Assembly (NCBI RefSeq): GCF_001577835.2
Contig: NC_029519.1
Span: forward strand, 76,951,617-77,015,616
Reading direction: 5' to 3'
Source: Coturnix japonica
Lineage: Eukaryota; Chordata; Aves; Galliformes; Phasianidae
DNA length: 64,000 nt
The notes beneath the pieces were generated by a model, which worked only from the letters and a program-made list of their open reading frames with translations, did no database searches and was not told the DNA's origin. Shown here in pieces: positions 39,901-51,893 of this stretch (within the stretch, counting starts at the first letter, position 1; every line of letters begins with the position of its first letter). Made by a program: the position numbers and the translations under genes.

Positions 39901-42900
39901 TACAGACAGCTATATTTACATTGTAGTTATTTAGATAGAATGAACTCCAGCAAGGCATTCAGTGCCTATTAAATGTTAAATAAATTGAACATACATTTCA
40001 CTCAAGCTAAAAGATATCTTTATTTATGACTTATTCATTAAAAAAAAAATAAAATAAATCAAAATGTCCTTGTAGTGTAGACAAGTGAAAAATAAGTGTG
40101 ATATGAAACAAATTTATTGGTAAATGTCTAAACCAACCTCAGTATCAGCTGATAGTGAGCTTTGGAACAGTTCCAGCACACTCATATATATAACGTGTTA
40201 CATTTTTTGTTTTTGTGTTATTAGTCAAATTTTACATGATTTTAGTCATTATAAAGAATGTGCTATTTTAAATTGCAATATCATACTTCTTTTGACATTT
40301 ATTGTAAGAATGGAGTCAATGGAGGTTGATCCTGTACCTTCACCGGTGAGGAAAGTAAGTTTCTGTATATGTGTCTATGTATTTATAAATACACATCTTC
40401 TTCGATTTCTTCAACCATGTTAATACTATAAAGGAAAGATCACAACTCCTCCAACTTCCTTTCTCCTCAGCACCCCATCCTGCCTCCAGTTCAGACCAAT
40501 TTGTACTCATTTTAGCTAAGGTTAACGTTTAGTAGAAGTCAGAACTTCCCCAAAACAGAATCAAAAAGAAATAAGCATCAACACTATTTTTCTAGAATTC
40601 TGTTCTCCACATATCACAGAATCATAGAATAGCTGAGGTTGGAGTGGGCCTCTAGAATTTGTCTTCTTCAAACTCCTGCTCAAGCAGGGCCACCTAGAGC
40701 CAGCTGTCCCAAGCAGTGACCAGACAGCTTTTAAATTATTGTTAACTTTGCCTGTTTAAAAACTGTAACTTAGTTCTGAGATTTTGCATTTTAGTGCCAT
40801 GAAAAAGCCTGGGAGTGGAGAGTGGCAGATATCTTCAGGTTTATAGTCCTCAAAACAGTAACACTCTTGCTTAAAATACACTCATAATGAATGTACTTAT
40901 TATGCTGTAATTAATAATATATTTTTCTTTTAGCCTGAGACAATGACTGGTCCAGCAAGATTATCAGTTATAACTCCACCACAAGATGGACGTATGGGTA
41001 TGTAAACAGAAAGTTGTTAATGGAAAAAATTGTATCACTTTAAGGGAATTAGAAAATTAAAATTGATGCATTAGCAATTCACTGTCAAAACGTGAATTAT
41101 GTTGAGGTGTAAAGAATTTACCATATCAGCTTGTATTCAGCAGATGGGAAATGGTTAAAAATGATGAATGAAGTAGTTTTCCCAGTACTATTTTTAGGGC
41201 TATTATTATATTAGGGTCATTCTTGAATAAACTGATCATGAGTTTGTCCCAAACAATGCATTTAAGGCATTAATCATGTTTTCCAAAGTGATATCCTACT
41301 TAAAGAGGATAATTCACATTGGCTCTGTTTTACAAAATATAATTCTTACAGGTAGTGTATCCTACAGAAGTTCTCAGTCATCTGGAATAACATCAAGTCA
41401 AAGTACAGTAGCATCTACAAGGTAATAAAAAAATCTTCTGAAGATGTTACAGTCTCTTCTGAGACAGTGAAATTTGACTCTTGCCTAGACTTTATAAATC
41501 CGTACATTGAAAGGCTATTTTCTACATCTTACTGTTTAAGCTAGCTGCCACCTATGCAAAAGATTATTTTATTTGAAGATTGCATTTTGAAATTACTTTC
41601 TTCAAAAGCGTGCAGAGATAATCAGAGTTCCTCTCCCCATGGACATCTGAAGTCATGATGCTTTTATACAAAGTGTAGTTAATTTCAGCTAAGGCAGTGG
41701 AACAAGCACTCTGCTTTATAACTCTTCTGAAAGTCAAGAATGTGAATGTGGTATCTAGACAACAGTTATTCTCTGATTAAACCAAACATCTTCATTGGGT
41801 GCATCATGGGTCTTCCAACATTTTTCATCTAAGTAGCGAAAATATCTCTATTTTTAGAACTATCAGAATCAATAGAAGAGATCCAAAATGGTTACAGAAG
41901 AAGATAGTCTTGTAGTCTACAATCATCAATCTCAATGTGCCTCCTTAGCATAAATTTTAAATATATGCAAAATAGAATATTTCTTTTCCATCTCAGGTTC
42001 TTGGATCAGACAGTTTGTTTTCTTCTACTTCTTACAATGCATAAATATTAAATATATCTAAAAAGCTGATGAAGAATCTGTAGACAAATACAAGAATACA
42101 CTGTATATTCTATTAAAATACAAGTAATATGAATTAAAAAGGTTTTGAAGTCTCTTGTTTTATGAAAACAAACTCAAATTGTATCCATTAATAATTTTCA
42201 TTAATAGATCCACACCTATAGGACTGCCACATAATGGATGTTCACTTAGATCACCATCTGGATCACAAAGCAGTAGGAGAGGATCATGGTCTGCTACTGA
42301 TTTCAGAACTCCTCCATTGTATCAATTTACATTACCATCACCAAGGTCGTCTGTAACAAGACCTCCGATCACCATCTCTGGAATTCTGCAAAGACAACAT
42401 TTAGGCAAGTATATCTAAGAAAATAACAACAGGTAGCACTTTTTCCTGAAAAATAAATAAATAAAATAAAATAAAATAAAATAATAATAATAAAAATAAA
42501 AAATCAGCACAATATAAGCTTGTGAATGACTTATTTAACGCAGAAGATTAATTAATAAATTATGCAACATAAAAATTATATTTGAAAATTGAAAGTAGTC
42601 TACCTGTAATGTGTGAAAAATGTTGATATTTATGATCCATAGTCTTCAGTGCAACAAAGCATCTTGCTTTACCCAGAATAATATTTAAAGAGGTTGAAGT
42701 TTGGTCATTTCCACATTGTTTTCTAGTAAAATAACAATTCTAAACAATTTGGCAAATCTAATCATGTTGCTAGAGAGATAAATATTTTATGTAAATAAAA
42801 GGAGCATACTTAGGTTCATAAAATACTGGAAAAATTCTCCTTGAAATGTATCTTATAGTTTATGATTTTGATCATTTTTACTTTCCTTCTTCCCCAAATG

Positions 42901-43001
42901 ATTTACATGAATCAAGTTTTCTTTAGACTTACTAAAATATTTCTGTTTGTATTCTAATTCTAGGAACAACCAGTTTTGGAGGACAAACAGCAGAAAGATA
43001 A
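27929..43001 (+). CDS. RNF212: RING finger protein 212, meiotic SUMO-ligase-like crossover factor; 12 coding exons
   Basis: Exons are 27929-28040, 29627-29688, 32572-32646, 35723-35779, 38083-38141, 39350-39414, 39513-39582, 40309-40354, 40934-40997, 41352-41421, 42208-42404 and 42964-43001 (915 nt, 304 aa plus stop). All introns are GT-AG except the last, which is GC-AG. The C3HC4 RING is at residues 7-46, with ligands C7, C10, C26, H28, C31, C34, C43 and C46. A coiled-coil-prone segment spans about 84-121 (EFQEKNRKHLLAYQREK, then KLEESLRKARQQ). The conserved patch MESMEVD, then PSPVRK, then ITPPQDGRMG follows at about 167-204. The tail from about 205 to 304 is rich in Ser, Thr, Arg and Pro. 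In mammals RNF212 sits on the synaptonemal complex and stabilises MutS-gamma at sites that become crossovers; variants track recombination rate. The start is in a good context (CCCCATGG) and gives the family-like MAIRVFCNSCF. The human protein is of similar length. Confidence 0.95.
28334..28380. repeat. A-rich (AAT)n microsatellite in RNF212 intron 1
   Basis: AAAACAAAATAAATAATAAT-type sequence forms a short A-rich simple repeat. Confidence 0.85.
30733..30830 (-). mobile_element. CR1 LINE fragment in RNF212 intron 2
   Basis: CACAGAATAATTTAGGTTG followed by GGACTCTGGAGGTCATCTTG and TCCAGACCC is a reverse CR1 3' end. The inner limit is vague because of divergence. Confidence 0.55.
31687..31795 (-). 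mobile_element. CR1 LINE fragment in RNF212 intron 2
   Basis: ATCATAGAATCAATCACAGA, then TTTGAAAAGGACCTACAAGA and TCATCTAGTCCAATTGTCAT, then CACTAAACCAT: the reverse CR1 3' UTR pattern of an older subfamily. Confidence 0.8.
34490..34875 (+). mobile_element. CR1 LINE fragment in RNF212 intron 3
   Basis: A sense-oriented CR1 3' end of nearly 0.4 kb: TCTGAGGTGACCTGATAGC, GAGCTGCAGGAAAGAAGGGG, GATGAGGCATCAGAACAGCT, TTGGACTAGGTGGCCTTTAA, and the tail GATTCTGTGATTCTATGAT. Confidence 0.9.
36985..37745 (-). mobile_element. CR1 LINE fragment with internal deletions, RNF212 intron 4
   Basis: The longest CR1 copy here. It begins with AATCATGGAATCATAGAATC and continues through reverse-oriented coding-region blocks, for example CAACATTCCCAGGTCC, CTGCATGGGGCTG, CAAGCCATGAGCAGCCAG, CCTTCCTGCCCTTCTTGTAG and CTAACCTCCACTCAACAG. 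Compared with the usual order of these blocks, at least one jump occurs near 37400, so internal parts are missing. Confidence 0.85.
39790..39803 (+). promoter_or_regulatory. CTCF-like core motif in RNF212 intron 7
   Basis: TCACTAGATGGCAT agrees with the CTCF core consensus at 12 of 14 positions by eye. No upstream element is seen. Confidence 0.3.
40612..40735 (-). mobile_element. CR1 LINE fragment in RNF212 intron 8
   Basis: CACAGAATCATAGAATAGC, then GAGGTTGGAGTGGGCCTCTA, then CTCCTGCTCAAGCAGGGCCA are the reverse CR1 3' end. The copy lies between exons 8 and 9 and touches neither splice site. Confidence 0.85.
42208..42404 (+). CDS. RNF212: RNF212 exon 11 with a GC splice donor
   Basis: This is the largest RNF212 exon and encodes a Ser/Pro/Arg-rich part of the tail. 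It is bounded by TTAATAG at its start and by TTAG followed by GCAAGT at its end. AG|GCAAGT is the strong consensus for the GC class of U2-type donors. Splicing to the exon at 42964 (acceptor TTCTAG) keeps phase and ends in TTSFGGQTAER. If the weak donor is skipped, translation runs on for only a few codons (GKYI) to a TAA at 42416-42418. Confidence 0.8.
42445..42501. repeat. (AATAA)n / (AAT)n microsatellite in RNF212 intron 11
   Basis: AAATA/AATAA units grade into AAT units just downstream of the GC donor at 42405. Length polymorphism is likely. Confidence 0.9.
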
Positions 43002-43251
43002 GGGAAAGTCAGTGATTTATGTTGTTCAATAAGCATTTTGAAAAGCCTTGCACTGTTGTTGGGTATCAAAGTGTTTGTAATTTCTATAAAATGTCAAAGT
43101 AGCATAAAACAACTATTATTCAGCGTGAATAATGTATGTAAAGCATTGCTGAACTTGCTATTTAACATCTGTAGTAACTTCAAGCAGGATCACAAAAGAT
43201 TCTGGCTTTTTAAAGGTATGTTGGCTTAAAATATATTGTAAGAACTGTAAA

Positions 43252-43257
43252 AATAAA
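43252..43257 (+). terminator. AATAAA, probable RNF212 polyadenylation signal
   Basis: AATAAA lies about 250 bases after the RNF212 stop, a normal 3' UTR distance, and no earlier canonical hexamer was seen after the stop codon. The assignment rests on motif and spacing only. Confidence 0.5.
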
Positions 43258-44562
43258 TTACCTTTATTAACGAAGTGCTAAGACAAAAATGCTTTTATAT
43301 TGAATGAGCTCTTCTTGTTATAAATGCAGTGAACTGCAGCAGAAGTCTGTTTTTAAATAGTTGTGCCTCTACAGATGAACCCCAGTCCAAAAAATATTTT
43401 AATGTTACACATTAAATCAAACAGACATTTGATTCCAAAATCCAAATTTGGATTCTTATTCATTAGATCACCTTTTATTTGCACTGCTGTAAGGGGTATG
43501 ATTGGAGGCATATTACAGTCTAGTAGGCGCTTCTGAACTTTTAATCAAGGAGTGTCTACAAAACATTCCAAGAAGCTTACCATTTGATTTAGGTAGCAAT
43601 GCTGTCTTCTCAAAAATGCAATGAAATGGAGGAACTGGTTTGAAGAGATGTATCATGCCAGAGACTACCTTTCCTCTCACAGAATAGTGAATGAATGCTC
43701 TGACTGGAAGGTCCCAGACTACCAGCTCTTCCATTGAAATTCCCACCATTACCGTGTGTGTCTGGATAAATTTTACTGTGGCTGAATAACCAAAACCACT
43801 CCTTTTGTTTTGTTTTTGGCCCTATTTAAAAAATAGGAAAACTAAAGGATATCTTTGAGACTAAGTCTGCCAAGTGAATGATACAACTTCTTTTGGGTTA
43901 AAATATTTTGCTTGACCTAAAAGAAAGTTTAAAATAGTAAAGAGAGGACAAAGTTGATTTTCATTTTTGCTCCTGGACCAGGAGCTTCTTCACCAATTTT
44001 CAGATTTACATTTCAGTTCTTTCAGTGTGAAGTTCTTAAATCATAATTGCTTTAATTTTTTACCATGGGACAGTTTGTGTATTATCTCCTTCTCAATGTT
44101 CTTATAACTAAAATTTTCAGTGGGAGTTCAAATTAAATTACCTTTCAAGCAATTTTCTGTTTGAAAGACTTAATTTTACAGCAGCATAGACATACAATGA
44201 GTAATCAAATTTTCTAAGTACGTTCCAATTCTTCTCTGCTTCAATATGAGCTAAAATAGCTTCAAAAAGTGAGGCCAGTAAAATACAATTGCCAGCTTCC
44301 ACTATAAGTGTCCCCCAATAGCTTTCTATTTGTTTGTCTTATTCCCTTAGAAGTTATTATTTATAATCTCTTTAATTTGTTTAATTTTCTATTGTATGTT
44401 ATCTCACTGTGGAGTCATCACCCAGGATCACAGTGAAAAACAACTGTACATGTCAAACTGAAATGCCATTGAGTGACTTTCAAGGCATCCCAGTTCAGAT
44501 GAAACAAGAAATCTGGGACAAATGTTCAAAAAGACAAACTGATAAAGTTATTAGGTATATAT

Positions 44563-44599
44563 AAAATAATAATAATAATAATAAAATACAAATATATAT
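44563..44599. repeat. (AAT)n and AT-rich simple repeat
   Basis: AATAATAATAATAATAAAAT is followed by ATATATATA-like sequence downstream of RNF212. Confidence 0.85.
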
Positions 44600-44752
44600 A
44601 AGTATAAAACAAAAACAGCTTCCTTCATCTGACAGTAAGCACAAAAGTCACTATATTCATCTCCTACGTTTCCATCTTCACTGATTTTTTATTGCTTTGG
44701 TGATGAGTTTACCCTCGTTTATCTTAAAGAAAATGTGCAGTGCAATAATGAT

Positions 44753-44768
44753 ACACCAGAGGGTGCTA
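44753..44768 (+). promoter_or_regulatory. CTCF-like site with upstream element
   Basis: ACACCAGAGGGTGCTA closely matches the CTCF core (CCASYAGRKGGCRS-type). A second block, TGCAGTGC, lies at about 44736, near the spacing reported for the CTCF upstream element. Binding is inferred from motif only. Confidence 0.5.
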
Positions 44769-47700
44769 ACTTACCTCTAAACAGATTTAGTTCTACCACT
44801 CTTGGGTAAGTGGAGTAAAAATTGTACTATATTGGCTTTATGGGATTTATACAGAAAAGCAAAAGATAGTACAAAGAGGTGCAATAAAGTGATGTTTGAG
44901 GCTGAAGATAAAATATCAGAAAAGCATCTGAATATGAAACAAATGAGCAGAACTGAATAAACTGTACTGAATGTTAAAGCAGTAATTCAGAAACTTCATA
45001 AAAAATAATAGAAGCAGAGATCAGTCATGCTGGTGGAGTTACAACGGTGGTCTGAAGGAAGAAATTAGTAAGACCTAATGCTGGGAAATGGAGCAGAGTA
45101 CTTTGGCAGCGTGCTAGTTTCTCAGGATAGGGTCAATGCACCATCACAGCAGTTATTCAATACTTCTGAGAGAAGACAGTGTGGTATATAGCTTTGAAAA
45201 ACACAGAGTGATCCATGAATTCTTTTCAGTCTTTCTGTCTGCAGCTTTCTGGCTTCAACTTGTAGGATAGCACTAATTTTTCTTTTGCAGTTTTGTGGGA
45301 GAGAACACAGCAGTGTATATATTTCACTACAAGGGTGTTTTATGTGTGTATGAACAAAAGATTTTATTACTAGTCAGAATCACATTATTCATGCAGTAGG
45401 ATCACCATGGATGCTTAAGCTGTCCTCTTGTTTGCATTATCGTTGCCAGCTTCAACTTCATTTCACAGTCATCACTTATCTTTTTCACAAGGTGATATTT
45501 ATACTATATAAGGTAACATCATGTCTATTTATTGCTTAGTAATACAAAAGAAGTCTGTGGTAGACAAAAGCTTAGTGTGTTAGACATAATATCTGATACT
45601 TGCCAAGTAGAATTTTCTACAATTGTGCCAATTAAAATGCAAAATTGCTGCTACTTAGTTTTGAAATCTCATGTTCTGCCAGTTTGCAGATCAGTTTAAT
45701 GTGCCCCTAAAGTGCATGCTCTGCTGCTCATGGTCAGACATCTGCTGTTGTGTCAGGCTCTTCCTACCAGTCTCTTCTATGAAGATAGAAACATCCTTCT
45801 TATGAACGACACTACTCATGTTAATTCTAAATCGAATGCAGCACTGGCACCATTGACTACTACAAACATTTACAAGGGAAACTGCATGATTTGCAGAAGA
45901 TTTAGCTGGTCGAAAATCTTCATTGAGAAGGTTAGTGATTTCCTGCTCAAGGTTTCTTTGGCTGGTGAATCCCATGACCTCTAGCCTGCTTTTCCCTCAT
46001 TTATGTTTACAGCACTGATACTTTGTCCCATGGAGAGATGCTGAACATTTGTCCTCGACTGAAAAGAAGATAGTGGTACTAGGGACTAGGATACCTGTTG
46101 TCTTAAGGAGATAGAGAAGGAACTTCCATGGGAGGGTGAGGAGGGACATGGGTATGAATATTAAATGCTCTTCAGAGTTAGGAGTAAGCAAACAAGCAAC
46201 ATTATGAAGTTGTTTACTCTTTACCACCAGCAAAAATAGGAAAACTATCTCTGTTCCAAACTGAGACACGTTAGGAAAGGTCCTTCAGATCTCTGCCTCT
46301 AAAAAGCAACAGCCCATTAATCTGACTTATCCTAGACCTATTTAGAACTTACCAAAGTCTGGAAGAGGGCTGTTCTATACCCCAGTCCACCTTGAAATCT
46401 TATAAACCCAAGCACTCATCCAGCAGTGCTGCCAAGGCCCACATGCAAAAGAAGTCTGCAAAAAGTCAACACTGCTGAAATAATCCACTTTAATTTTGGC
46501 ACTCTACCCCATGGAAGTGTTCTGTGTTTTTGTGTTGGTTTTTATTTTTGCTAACCAACTCAGAGCCTTTGGAAGAAAGGCATACAACACATTTCCTATC
46601 AGGTCAGCCTCCATAACAAGATCAAAGGCTATCTATCACCATGCTAAGAATCTGAAGGAAACAAAACAAAAAGAGGAAAATGAAGATCGGTCCCGTTAGA
46701 CATTCCTAAAGGCTTTTTCTGGCCTGTACCTTAACCAAGCACATGTTACAGCCATATTTGACATCCTGGCCCAACACAGTGTTGAGCCAAGCAGAAGCTG
46801 ACTTTGGAGATGGTCTGACTACATCTGAGTCTTTATGGATTTGGCTGTACAAAGTACAGTGAAACAGACATTTTAACCACTTCCAGCTTGTCTGAACTCA
46901 ACTGATTTCCTATAGGCAGGAGGGCAGAGCACTGGTAATGACAGTGGGTGATGATAAGCAAGGCTGGCTGGAACAGCAGCAAGGAGCAGATGGGCCATTT
47001 GGGATTACCCAGTCCAGTTTCAAATAGATTCTGACCTCAATCTGTAAACAAGATCTGGCCTGAGAGGGGATCAGCTCTGTACATGTTTGCTGTTATGATA
47101 TATATACAGCTGTCCTTAACATGGGAGCTTTATGAATTGGTGAGAGAAGCAGGAAAAACTAGGTGGGAGGTGGAACACAGGGTAAGGGGAAGAGGAAGAC
47201 AAGCAGTCTGGAGAACTGGGGAACTTCTTCACGGCAAAGAACCACCTTCCAGTTTCACTCAGCTTTTCTCCCTCTTCATGCACATTGTTCTTTCTTTTGT
47301 TGGCCACGTGGCATTAGTGGTGGACTGGTCTGGGCGTATTTAAAGAAAGGAAGAATAGCGGCAGCCAAAACAAGATCTGGTTGAATGCCTCTTGTCAAGA
47401 TTCTGCTCTTTCTATTCTTTGGTATCATGCCTGTAGGAATAGATGCACATATTTGGATTTTCTTCCCTCTTCTGCTCACTGTGAACTCTGAAATAGCTTC
47501 ATATAACTGTATTTTCCCTTCTATTAGTGTGTCTAGCTCATAGAAATGACTAATATATCTTTTACAAATTCTGCAGCTTTTCTACCTAAGGAATAAGTAG
47601 TTTAAGGGACAAGAAGCAAGGCAAGTAACAATTGTGAAGCAGAGGAATTGCACAGTTTCACTGCCATAAAGCAGTTATTCCTAACATTTTTCACAGCATA

Positions 47701-50169
47701 CCAATAGTCTACACTGTGTGCAGGAATAAAAGCAACACAGCCTTGAAATTCTACAGCACCATACATTAAATCTTTACAGGAATGTGAAAAAAGGAACTCC
47801 AGTTTGTGTGTGAATTACCAAGTTTGCAGATTATCAGTGTTAAACCAAAAAGCTTCTAACACTGCATACTGCAAATACATTAGTGCTATTTTCCAGAAAG
47901 CATCTTTTTTTCCCAAGTTATAGGTCTTACTGACAGATGTGGTGGAAAGGCCCATTCTGCCAATTGTCTGCTTCCTTCATATGCTCTGATTTTGGTGCAA
48001 GTTTAAAGCAATGTGCTTTAATAGCTTCAGCCCAGTATTTTGAAAGCTTGCAATGCTATATATCTGTGTGGAAAGTCTCATCTCAGTGACATTTGGTTGG
48101 CACAGTGGGTTCTGAGAAAAAACGTATGAGAAACAGGGTGAGCCTGTATGCAGTAAACTCATATTTTATTTGCTCATATATCACTTTGTCAGGGTTTTCA
48201 ATAGTTCTTGTGGAAAATGTGTGAATGAAATGTAAAGCAGCTTTTACACATATTATGGGTTTTTCCTATATCATAGTGGGTATTCTCACAACCTATGGCA
48301 TGTGATGTGCTGGGAAGTGCAGCCTTGTCTCCCTGGTAATAAATCCCCAGAGTAAACTCTTTATCAAAGACCCACACATTACTATTTTGCAGGACATGTA
48401 TGAAGCTCAGTAACTTGTACCCTGCCATGAATGCATGTGGACATGGTAGGGCCATACTTTTGCTTGATCTTGTGAATATGATGCTGTGGTTATGGATTTA
48501 GAGGAAAGCTGCTGCACGTTTCCAGTTCAGCTTCAATCTGGGAACTGTGGAAGCTGTAACCCAGCTGCAGCCACTCTTGCTTCACTCTGTAATTCACTGC
48601 CAGCTAATAATAATGTGAAGACTCCTGGAGCCTTTTTGCACAGTGGTTGAGACAGCAGACTTATGGAGTTCATGAACAGGGACTTATGGATGGGCTGACA
48701 ATGGCAGTTTTTGGCGTCTTTGTAGGAATGTGTAGATGGGACAAAAAGCCAACTCTGTGCTGGGGCATGGAAATGTCTTTGGAGTCCTTGAGCATCAGTG
48801 CCTTGCACTCCTCCTATACCACACAGATTGAGTTTAGTACAGCCTATTACTAATTATTGTAGTTTATCAGTGGTAAAATCTTCTAATCTTCTCTAAGCTT
48901 TCTAGCTCATTCAGACCAAAGGGTGACTTCATAGGTATTTTTCATATGTGGCAACCTTGCAACTTGCTAGAACTCGAGCACTCTTAGAACAATCTTTGTT
49001 CCAAACTATCATTCCCTTAAAACTCACCTCATTTAGTTACTACAAATATTACTGCTGAAGATGAAAGCTATAAGATAAACATCACAAATATACATGCACT
49101 GTACATGGAGTACATACACACTGAAAACCTTGCTGTCATATGCCATGGTTAAACCTTGCATAGTTTCCTCAAGAATCAATTGAGAAAGACATAAATAAAA
49201 CAATCAGATCTCCAAAATGTGCTGTTGAGGTAACTGCAAATTTCCTCAATTGATTGTTAATATGGCAACAGACTGTTTGAGGGGGAAAAACAGAACTGGA
49301 GGGAAGGGAATAGATCTTGTACGACTCAGTTGTGCCTGTCAGAACTGTTAAAAGAGTAAGAGCTTTTGTTAGGCAATAAACTGGAATCCCTGCTGTGCTT
49401 CATATACTTTCCAAAATTTGTAAATGCAGCCTGTTTCCAAAAATTAATTTGCTTCTGAGTAAAAAACCTGAAGTTTATGTGGGGTGCTTTAAAGCTTTCT
49501 CACAGTACACTAATCGATGTCTTACTTTACCTGAATTACCATTCATCAGTATCGAGCAGTTTGATTACTCCCTTTACAATGCCATATTACTGCATAGATC
49601 ACTTTTAATGAGATACCAGTGTAAAAGTAATATATATTCCCCAGATTTACATAGTGTTTAATCCACATTCTTTATACCCCAAGGCAGTGAAAGCTGTGAC
49701 TTCTCGGGGGATAGAAACTCCTACATTTTCCTTTTAAGCAGAAAGAAGCAGATCCTGAAATAGTGCGTTAACATTTCCCAGCAATGCCACATCGATGGCC
49801 ACTGGCCAGACTTTGCCATCAAGGGGCCCAGCACCCAGCAGTGACTTTGCTCCTGCAAACAAATGCAACTGAATGGGACAGGAGTGAGATGTGAGGCTGG
49901 CCATCTGCACAGCTTTATCCTTTGTGAAGCTTTTTGGGCAGGGGTGCCTGGAATATAACTACTTGCTGCCAGTGGTTATTTTTAAAACAGAGCAACCAAT
50001 CTATTTCATACTGCATGAGAAGAGCAACTGCTCTGAAGTAAAATACGGGTGAAACACTGTGCTCACACTTCCTATGCATGGCGGGGTTTTGGTGGTTTGA
50101 AAAAGGGGATACATGCTTGAGTTTTGGGAGATAATTTCATAAACAGTCAAGCCTCTAACAACCAGATCC

Positions 50170-50578
50170 TTATAACTGGGAAATGAACAAAGAAAGGCAA
50201 CAAAGTTGTGAAGAGTCTGGAGCACAAGTCTTGAGGGGGGACCTTAATGCTCTCTGTGTCTCAAGAAGCTGTAACAAGGAGGGGGCTGACCTCTTCTTCC
50301 AGGTAGCGCTAATAGGATGAGAAGGAATGGCCTTATTTTGGACAAAGGGAGATCCAGGTTGGATATTGGGAACCATTTCTTCCCAGAAGAGTGATGAGGC
50401 ACTGGAACAGGCTGCCCGAGGTGGTGGTGGAGTCACTGTTGCTGTAGGTGTTCAAGAGTACCTGTGGAGATGAGGGATGTTGTTAGTGGGCATGGCGACA
50501 GGTGGGTTGACAGTTGGACCTGGGGATTTTTCCAGGTCTCTTCCAGCTGTGATAATTCTATTATTCTGTGATTCTATA
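50170..50578 (+). mobile_element. CR1 LINE fragment (3' end)
   Basis: GAGGGGGGACCTTAATGCTC, GGGGGCTGACCTCTTCTTCC, GAGATCCAGGTTGGATATTG, GGCACTGGAACAGGCTGCCC and a tail with ATTATTCTGTGATTCTATA. It is well preserved and 5'-truncated. Confidence 0.9.
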
Positions 50579-51544
50579 TTTCAGGATTAGGAAGGATTTC
50601 ATCTGAATTCTTCTCTATAAGTTTGATGTCATTACGTTGGCAATACAGAAAGTATCTCTGTAGTCTGGGGCTGTTTATTTAGCCTGAACGTTAACAAAAA
50701 AAAACCAAAACATCAAAACATCACACTATATTTTAACTTTATAGATTATTTAGAAAAACAATATATATACATACACATACCAAATGGTAGTCCCTCTGTA
50801 CATCCTTCCTTGGCGTCCCAGCTATGCCTCGTTATGCTATTCTGTCATAAATATTTATTTTACATATAACTCTGACATTTATAACCGAGTTCTCAGCACT
50901 TTTTCAGTAAACATTTCATGCAAACTCATATTATTTCACCACTGAGGGAAGCCCAGCAGATGCAACAATGTTTGGGCACCAGAGTGTGTGGCTCAGCAGT
51001 ATTAGACACGCATGAATCCACTCCACATCAAGGTTTCCTTGCCATAGGGAACCTGGGACGTATAATTAGATGTGAACTCTGTCTGAACTTTTCCTTCAGC
51101 TCAGTGCTATGTTGTGTAGCCTTCCTGGTGTCTAATGAGAGTGAAATAGCACTGCAGAACTAATTTAATTCAGTTAAAAACAAACAAAGCCTGAGATGGC
51201 CATCTGATGGAGGCCAGCCGGCTATTAGTTCCTGTGCTCAAAGACACACTTGTTTTAAGCTGAAATAGCTCCTTTTTCACCCCTTGCATTTAGTTTAAAA
51301 AAGAGCAGCAAAACATTTATGGTGGTTACTTGCAAAATAGTGTGGAGAAGTTTGGTCTGTAGGTCCCATTTTGGTGCTTAGCACTGTTTATTCACAGAAG
51401 TGACTTTCAGTGAAAAGAATCAACTTTCTGAGGTAGCTGATTTTAAAATAAACAACATCACGTGTTCACTGAAAAATATCTGGGCTTTTTGTATTTCCCA
51501 CTTGTCAATGAAAAAGGAAGATCACAATCCCATATTTTATCTAG

Positions 51545-51658
51545 AATCTAGAACCTGATGGAGCTGTAGGAGTCTCTGTTCATTGCAGGGTTGCTGGACT
51601 AGACGGCTTCTAAGGGACCCCTCTAATTCAAATGATTCTACTATTCTATGATTCTATA
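51545..51658 (+). mobile_element. CR1 LINE 3' tail
   Basis: CCTGATGGAGCTGTAGGAGT, GTTCATTGCAGGGTTGCTGG, GACTAGACGGCTTCTAAGGG, and tandem 8-mers ATTCTACTATTCTATGATTC at the end. It resembles the copy at 1165-1499 in subfamily. Confidence 0.85.
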
Positions 51659-51893
51659 TAACAGCTACTTGCCTGCTTTCCAAAGGTTCTTGGGGTAGGG
51701 CTTTTCCTACAGAAAAGACAGAAGGGACGTCACTATTTCTAGTTGCACTGTTGTATATCCATACAAGTATAAATGAATGTTCATATAAAGAGGAATTTGA
51801 ATTCAAATATTTGTTTTGAAGGAAGAGTTTTCTTTTGTTGCTTCTACATCCATGAAAGCACACTGGGGACAAATAATAAAAACAACAAAAAAA

